Shown in pieces: positions 34,800-41,162 of a stretch of 41,162 nucleotides of DNA. Origin of the DNA: Liolophura sinensis (lineage: Eukaryota; Mollusca; Polyplacophora; Chitonida; Chitonidae); assembly GCF_032854445.1 (NCBI RefSeq), contig NW_027018327.1, positions 1 to 41,162 on the forward strand, in the 5' to 3' direction. The notes beneath the pieces were generated by a model that was not told the origin of the DNA, ran no database searches, and worked only from the letters and a program-made list of their open reading frames with translations. Within the stretch, counting starts at the first letter, position 1. The number at the start of each line of letters is the position of its first letter. A program made the position numbers and the translations under genes.

Positions 34800-37700
34800 T
34801 GCCTGGCCCAATTCCGCATCTTTTGGTACCTTATTGATGTGGGTCAGTGTTCAATTGTACTTTTTACAGCAGACTGTATCTAGTACTTTGTGTTTTTTAT
34901 GTACAAATGGTGTGGTTTTTCTACACGTAGATAAAGATATTGAGATTGTCTTGGACTTAGAAGTAAGACAATTGCTGGGTGAGTTAAATGGGCTAAGCCC
35001 AAAGATTTGACGTCTTCTGGGCTACCGAAGGGCACATAACTTATAGTCAAAAGTTGAATATAGTAATGACCAGTCCCGATGGTACATAGTACAGTGTAGC
35101 CGATTTCAATTAACAAAAAGACCAGTCAAAAGTGCAAAAGTGGAAAAACTGTTCCAGTGCTGCTGGTAAGAGGCTAATCCGACGTATTTTTTGACGAGAA
35201 ATCGAATGGTGCAAACCGCGTTGCTCTCCGACCAACACTTTTGGCTGTAGCGACAATTGAATGATCATTGATGACTAAATCACGTGCCTAGCAACGGCTC
35301 TTACTCCATGGAAACCAGGGAAATTTGCAATTTTTTAAACAGCTGCCGATGCCTGGCCCAATTCCGCATCTTTTGGCACCTTATTGATGTGGGTCAGTGT
35401 TCAATTGTACTTTTTACAGCAGACTGTATCTAGTACTTTGTGTTTTCTATGTACAAATGGTGTGGTTTTTCTACACGTAGATAAAGACATTGAGATTTTC
35501 TTGGACTTAGAAGTAAGACACTTGCTGGGTGAGTTAAATGGGCTAAGCCCAAAGATTTGACGTCTTCTGGGCTACCGAAGGGCACATAACTTATAGTCAA
35601 AAGTTGAATATAGTAATGACCAGTGGCGATGGTACATAGTACAGTGTAGCCGATTTCAATTAACAAAAAGACCAGGCAAAAATGCAAAAGTAGAAAAACT
35701 GTTCCAGTGCTGCTGGTAAGAGGCTAATGCGACGTATTTTTGACGAGAAATCGAATGGTGCAAACCGCGTTGCTCTCCGACCAATACCTTTGTCTGTAGC
35801 GACAATTAAATGATCATTGATGACAAAATCACGTGGCTAGCAACGGCTCTTACTCCATGGAAACCAGGGAAATTTGCAATTTTTTAAACAGCTGCCGATG
35901 CCTGGCCCAATTCCGCATCTTTTGGTACCTTATTGATGTGGGTCAGTGTTCAATTGTACTTTTTACAGCAGACTGTATCTAGTACTTTGTGTTTTTTATG
36001 TACAAATGGTGTGGTTTTTCTACACGTAGATAAAGACATTGAGATTGTCTTGGACTTAGAAGTAAGACAATTGCTGGGTGAGTGAAATGGGCTGAGGTCA
36101 AAGACTTGACGTCTTCTGGGCTACCAAAGGGCACATAACTTATAGTCAATAGTTGAAGATAGTAATAACCAGTCACGATGGTACATAGTACAGTGTAGCC
36201 GATTTCAATTAACAAAAAGAACAGGCAAAAATGCAAAAGTGGAAAAACTGTTCCAGTGCTGCTGGTAAGAGGCTAATACGACGTATTTTGTGACGAGAAA
36301 TCGAATGGTGCAAACCGAGTTGCTCTCCGACCAATACTTTTGTCTGTAGCGACAATTGAATGATCATTGATGACAAAGTCACTTGCCTAGCAACGGCTCT
36401 TACTCCATGGAAACCAGGGAAATTTGCAATTTTTTAAACAGCTGCCGATGCCTGGCCCAATTCCGCATCTTTTGGCACCTTATTGATGTGGGTCAGTGTT
36501 CAATTGTACTTTTTACAGCAGACTGTATCTAGTACTTTGTGTTTTTTATGTACAAATGGTGTGGTTTTTCTACACGTAGATAAAGACATTGAGATTGTCT
36601 TGGACTTAGAAGTAAGACAATTGCTGGGTGAGTTAAATGGGATAAGCCCAAAGATTTGACGTCTTCTGGGCTACCGAAGGGCACATAACTTATAGTCAAA
36701 AGTTGAATATAGTAATGACCAGTGGCGATGGTACATAGTACAGTGTAGCCGATTTCAATTAACAAAAAGACCAGGCAAAAATGCAAAAGTAGAAAAACTG
36801 TTCCAGTGCTGCTGGTAAGAGGCTAATGCGACGTATTTTTGACGAGAAATCGAATGGTGCAAACCGCGTTGCTCTCCGACCAATACCTTTGTCTGTAGCG
36901 ACAATTAAATGATCATTGATGACAAAATCACGTGGCTAGCAACGGCTCTTACTCCATGGAAACCAGGGAAATTTGCAATTTTTTAAACAGCTGCCGATGC
37001 CTGGCCCAATTCCGCATCTTTTGGTACCTTATTGATGTGGGTCAGTGTTCAATTGTACTTTTTACAGCAGACTGTATCTAGTACTTTGTGTTTTTTATGT
37101 ACAAATGGTGTGGTTTTTCTACACGTAGATAAAGATATTGAGATTGTCTTGGACTTAGAAGTAAGACAATTGCTGGGTGAGTGAAATGGGCTTAGGTCAA
37201 AGACTTGACGTCTTCTGGGCTACCAAAGGGCACATAGCTTATAGTCAATAGTTGAAGATAGTAATAACCAGTCACGATGGTACATAGTACAGTGTAGCCG
37301 ATTTCAATTAACAAAAAGAACAGGCAAAAATGCAAAAGTGGAAAAACTGTTCCAGTGCTGCTGGTAAGAGGCTAATACGACGTATTTTGTGACGAGAAAT
37401 CGAATGGTGCAAACCGAGTTGCTCTCCGACCAATACTTTTGTCTGTAGCGACAATTGAATGATCATTGATGACAAAGTCACTTGCCTAGCAACGGCTCTT
37501 ACTCCATGGAAACCAGGGAAATTTGCAATTTTTTAAACAGCCTCCGATGCCTGGCCCAATTCCGCATCTTTTGGTACCTTATTGATGTGGGTCAGTGTTC
37601 AATTGTACTTTTTACAGCAGACTGTATCTAGTACTTTGTGTTTTTTATGTACAAATGGTGTGGTTTTTCAATACGTAGATAAAGACATTGAGATTGTCTT

Positions 37701-39197
37701 GGACTTAGAAGTAAGACAATTGCTGGGTGAGTTAAATGGGATAAGACCAAAGATTTGACGTCTTCTGGGCTACCGAAGGGCACATAACTTATAGTCAAAA
37801 GTTGAATATAGTAATGACCAGTCCCGATGGTACATAGTACAGTGTAGCCGATTTCAATTAACAAAAAGACCAGTCAAAAGTGCAAAAGTGGAAAAACTGT
37901 TCCAGTGCTGCTGGTAAGAGGCTAATCCGACGTATTTTTTGACGAGAAATCGAATGGTGCAAACCGCGTTGCTCTCCGACCAACACTTTTGGCTGTAGCG
38001 ACAATTGAATGATCATTGATGACTAAATCACGTGCCTAGCAACGGCTCTTACTCCATGGAAACCAGGGAAATTTGCAATTTTTAAACAGCTGCCGATGCC
38101 TGGCCCAATTCCGCATCTTTTGGCACCTTATTGATGTTGGGGTCAGTGTTCAATTGTACTTTTTACAGCAGACTGTATCTAGTACTTTGTGTTTTTTATG
38201 TACAAATGGTGTGGTTTTTCTACACGTAGATAAAGACATTGAGATTGTCTTGGACTTAGAAGTAAGACACTTGCTGGGTGAGTTAAATGGGCTAAGCCCA
38301 AAGATTTGACGTCTTCTGGGCTACCGAAGGGCACATAACTTATAGTCAAAAGTTGAATATAGTAATGACCAGTGGCGATGGTACATAGTACAGTGTAGCC
38401 GATTTCAATTAACAAAAAGACCAGGCAAAAATGCAAAAGTAGAAAAACTGTTCCAGTGCTGCTGGTAAGAGGCTAATGCGACGTATTTTTGACGAGAAAT
38501 CGAATGGTGCAAACCGCGTTGCTCTCCGACCAATACCTTTGTCTGTAAGCGACAATTAAATGATCATTGATGACAAAATCACGTGGCTAGCAACGGCTCT
38601 TACTCCATGGAAACCAGGGAAATTTGCAATTTTTAAACAGCTGCCGATGCCTGGCCCAATTCCGCATCTTTTGGTACCTTATTGATGTGGGTCAGTGTTC
38701 AATTGTACTTTTTTACAGCAGACTGTATCTAGTACTTTGTGTTTTTTATGTACAAATGGTGTGGTTTTTCTACACGTAGATAAAGACATTGAGATTGTCT
38801 TGGACTTAGAAGTAAGACAATTGCTGGGTGAGTGAAAAGGGCTGAGGTCAAAGACTTGACGTCTTCTGGGCTACCAAAGGGCACATAACTTATAGTCAAT
38901 AGTTGAAGATAGTAATAACCAGTCACGATGGTACATAGTACAGTGTAGCCGATTTCAATTAACAAAAAGAACAGGCAAAAATGCAAAAGTGGAAAAACTG
39001 TTCCAGTGCTGCTGTAAGAGGCTAATACGACGTATTTTGTGACGAGAAATCGAATGGTGCAAACCGAGTTGCTCTCCGACCAATACTTTTGTCTGTAGCG
39101 ACAATTGAATGATCATTGATGACAAAGTCACGTGCCTAGCAACGGCTCTTACTCCATGGAAACCAGGGAAATTTGCAATTTTTTAAACAGCTGCCGA
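34800..39197 (+). repeat. Five-unit repeat nested in the 12-unit block (units 65-67 again as 70-72)
   Basis: Units 65 and 70 share the unusual CCAGTCAAAAGTGC and AGTCCCGATGG. Units 66 and 71 share ACACTTGCTGG, CTAAGCCC, GTGGCG and CACGTGGC. Units 67 and 72 share the GAGTGAAA and GTCACG type. The offset is 2,747-2,749 bp. Together with the seven-unit (3,848-bp) spacing of unit 60 to 67 this explains the 12-unit period as 7 + 5. Confidence 0.87.
36998..37547 (+). repeat. Recombinant monomer (unit 69)
   Basis: The first part carries AAAGATATTGAG, otherwise seen only in unit 65. The second part, from GAGTGAAATGGG at about 37,179, has the unit 60/67/72 haplotype (GGTCAAAGACTTG, CAATAGTTGAAG, CCAGTCACG, AGAACAGG). 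The exchange point therefore lies between about 37,137 and 37,182, inside the monomer. Confidence 0.8.
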
Positions 39198-41162
39198 TGC
39201 CTGGCCCAATTCCGCATCTTTTGGCACCTTATTGATGTGGGTCAGTGTTCAATTGTACTTTTTACAGCAGACTGTATCTAGTACTTTGTGTTTTTTATGT
39301 ACAAATGGTGTGGTTTTTCTACACGTAGATAAAAGACATTGAGATTGTCTTGGACTTAGAAGTAAGACAATTGCTGGGTGAGTTAAATGGGCTAAGCCCA
39401 AAGATTTGACGTCTTCTGGGCTACCGAAGGGCACATAACTTATAGTCAAAAGTTGAATATAGTAATGACCAGTCGCGATGGTACATAGTACAGTGTAGCC
39501 GATTTCAATTAACAAAAAGACCAGGCAAAAATGCAAAAGTAGAAAAACTGTTCCAGTGCTGCTCGTAAGAGTCTAATCCGACGTATTTTTTGACGAGAAA
39601 TCGAATGGTGCAAACCGCGTTGCTCTCCGACCAACACTTTTGGCTGTAGCGACAATTGAATGATCATTGATGACAAAATCACGTGCCTAGCAACGGCTCT
39701 TACTCATGGAAACCAGGGAAATTTGCAATTTTTTAAACAGCTGCCGATGCCTGGTCCAATTCCGCATCTTTTGGCACCTTATTGATGTGGGTCAGTGTTC
39801 AATTGTACTTTTTACAGCAGACTGTATCTAGTACTTTGTGTTTTTTATGTACAAATGGTGTGGTTTTTCTACACGTAGATAAAGACATTGAGATTGTCTT
39901 GGACTTAGAAGTAAGACAATTGCTGGGTGAGTTAAATGGGATGAGCCCAAAGATTTGACGTCTTCTGGGCTACCGAAGGGCACATAACTTATAGTCAAAA
40001 GTTGAATATAGTAATGACCAGTGGCGATGGTACATAGTACAGTGTAGCCGATTTCAATTAACAAAAAGATCAGGCAAAAATGCAAAAGTAGAAAAACTGT
40101 TCCAGTGCTGCTCGTAAGAGGCTAATCCGACGTATTTTTTGACGAGAAATCGAATGGTGCAAACCGCGTTGCTCTCCGACCAATACTTTTGGCTGTAGCG
40201 ACAATTGAATGATCATTGATGTCAAAATAACGTGGCTAGCAACGGTTTTTACTCCATGGAAACCAGGGAAATTTGCAATTGTTTAAACAGCTGCCGATGC
40301 CTGGCCCAATTCCGCATCTTTTGGCACCTTATTGATGTGGGTCAGTGTTCAATTGTACTTTTTACAGCAGACTGTATCTAGTACTTTGTGTTTTTTATGT
40401 ACAAATGGTGTGGTTTTTCTACACGTAGATAAAGACATTGAGATTGTCTTGGACTTAGAAGTAAGACAATTGCTGGGTGAGTTAAATGGGCTTAGGCAAA
40501 GATTTGACGTCTTCTGGGCTACCGAAGGGCACATAACTTATAGTCAAAAGTTGAATATAGTAATGACCAGTCCCGATGGTACATAGTACAGTGTAGCCGA
40601 TTTCAATTAACAAAAAGACCAGGCAAAAATGAAAAAGTGGAAAAACTGTTCCAGTGCTGCTGGTAAGAGGCTAATTCGACGTATTTTGTGACGAGAAATC
40701 GAATGGTGCAAACCGCGTTGCTCTCCGACAAATACTTTTTGTCTGTAGCGACAATTGAATGATCATTGATGTCAAAATCATGTGCCTAGCAACGGCTTTA
40801 CTCCATGGAAACCATGGAAATTTGCAATTTTTTAAACAGCTGCCGATGCCTGGCCCAATTCCGCATCTTTTGGTACCTTATTGATGTGGGTCAGTGTTCA
40901 ATTGTTCTTTTTACAGCAGACTGTATCTAGTACTTTGTGTTTTTTATGTACAAATGGTGTGGTTTTTCTACACGTAGATAAAGACATTGAGATTGTCTTC
41001 GACTTAGAAGTAAGACACTTGCTGGGTGAGTTAAATGGGCTAAGCCCAAAGATTTGACGTCTTCTGGGCTACCGAAGGCACATAACTTATAGTCAAAAGT
41101 TGAATATAGTAATGACCAGTGGCGATGGTACATAGTACAGTGTAGCCGATTTCAATTAACAA

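Larger units (their letters stand above)
1..41162. repeat. Satellite array, ~550-bp monomer, 76 units head to tail
   Basis: The anchor GGGTCAGTG or a one-base variant recurs about every 550 bp, and the sequence between anchors aligns throughout. Counting units from the phase TGCCTGGCCC gives starts at 1, 551, 1100, 1648, 2199, 2751, 3299, 3849, 4399, 4949, 5499, 6049, 6599, 7149, 7696, 8246, 8796, 9351, 9900, 10450, 11000, 11549, 12099, 12651, 13203, 13754, 14304, 14853, 15403, 15953, 16503, 17053, 17603, 18153, 18702, 19253, 19803, 20353, 20902, 21452, 22002, 22552, 23104, 23654, 24206, 24552, 25102, 25655, 26205, 26755, 27304, 27652, 28204, 28752, 29302, 29851, 30401, 30952, 31502, 32051, 32601, 33151, 33701, 34251, 34800, 35350, 35899, 36449, 36998, 37548, 38097, 38648, 39198, 39748, 40298 and 40847. 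The phase is arbitrary. Both window edges fall inside the repeat, so the array probably continues outside. I do not recognise the satellite family. Confidence 0.98.
32051..41162 (+). repeat. 12-unit higher-order repeat, 6,597 bp
   Basis: Units 60-64 (from 32051) match units 72-76 (from 38648) one for one at an offset of 6,596-6,597 bp. Unit 60/72 carry GAGTGAAA, GGTCAAAGACTTGACG and AATAACCAGTCACG. Unit 61/73 carry GCTCGTAAGAGTC and CCAACACTTTT. Units 63/75 share AGTCCCGATGG. Units 64/76 share CAATTGTTCTTTT. The window ends inside unit 76, so the second copy may continue. Confidence 0.9.

Noticed and set aside
1-41162. CRISPR array
   Set aside because: The whole ~550-bp period is repeated, with no short constant repeat separated by unique spacers, and there are no cas genes.
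1-41162. rDNA intergenic spacer repeats
   Set aside because: No rRNA-like segment or promoter-like unique region appears in 41 kb. The window alone gives no link to rDNA.

Overview
The whole 41,162-bp window is one uninterrupted head-to-tail satellite array. I count 76 successive copies of a unit of about 550 bp, all in the same orientation. Seventy-three are near full length (547-555 bp), two share an internal 202-bp deletion (346 and 348 bp), and the last is cut by the window end at 316 bp. No unique sequence, transposon end, RNA gene or believable protein gene lies between or inside the units. GC is about 40% (220 of 549 bases counted in the unit at 551-1099). A long array of complex monomers with higher-order structure points to a nuclear eukaryotic genome, most likely heterochromatin (pericentromeric, subtelomeric or interstitial). 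The species cannot be read from the sequence. Some phrases around 'AAGGGCACATAACTTATAG' remind me loosely of non-coding DNA of marine invertebrates such as bivalves, but that is memory-based and weak.

Layout. Units 1-3 (1-1647) recur as units 4-6 (1648-3298), a 1.65-kb trimer. Units 8-9 recur as units 10-11, a 1.1-kb dimer. Units 12-14 are mosaics of the first trimer. Units 19-21 (9900-11548) recur as units 22-24, with part of a third copy in unit 25. Units 30 and 31 (15953-17052) are an almost private pair. Near 17.0-17.3 kb the array changes from one sequence subfamily to another. Two adjacent 3,100-bp six-unit blocks (21452-24551 and 24552-27651) each end in the same truncated unit. From about 30.4 kb to the end, five- and seven-unit segments are nested and reused, adding up to a 12-unit repeat of 6,597 bp (32051-38647, recurring from 38648 to the window end).

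There is no gene network to describe. Many short open frames exist because the same 550 bp is read again and again. They change frame with indels, often lack ATG starts, and differ mainly by amino-acid-changing substitutions, so I treat them as non-coding. The biology visible here is array dynamics: unequal crossing-over, local homogenisation, one deletion carried along by a block duplication, and recombination points inside units. Three stretches rich in one-base indels (about 12.62-13.66, 22.86-25.45 and 38.05-41.08 kb) look more like uncorrected sequence or assembly error than evolution.
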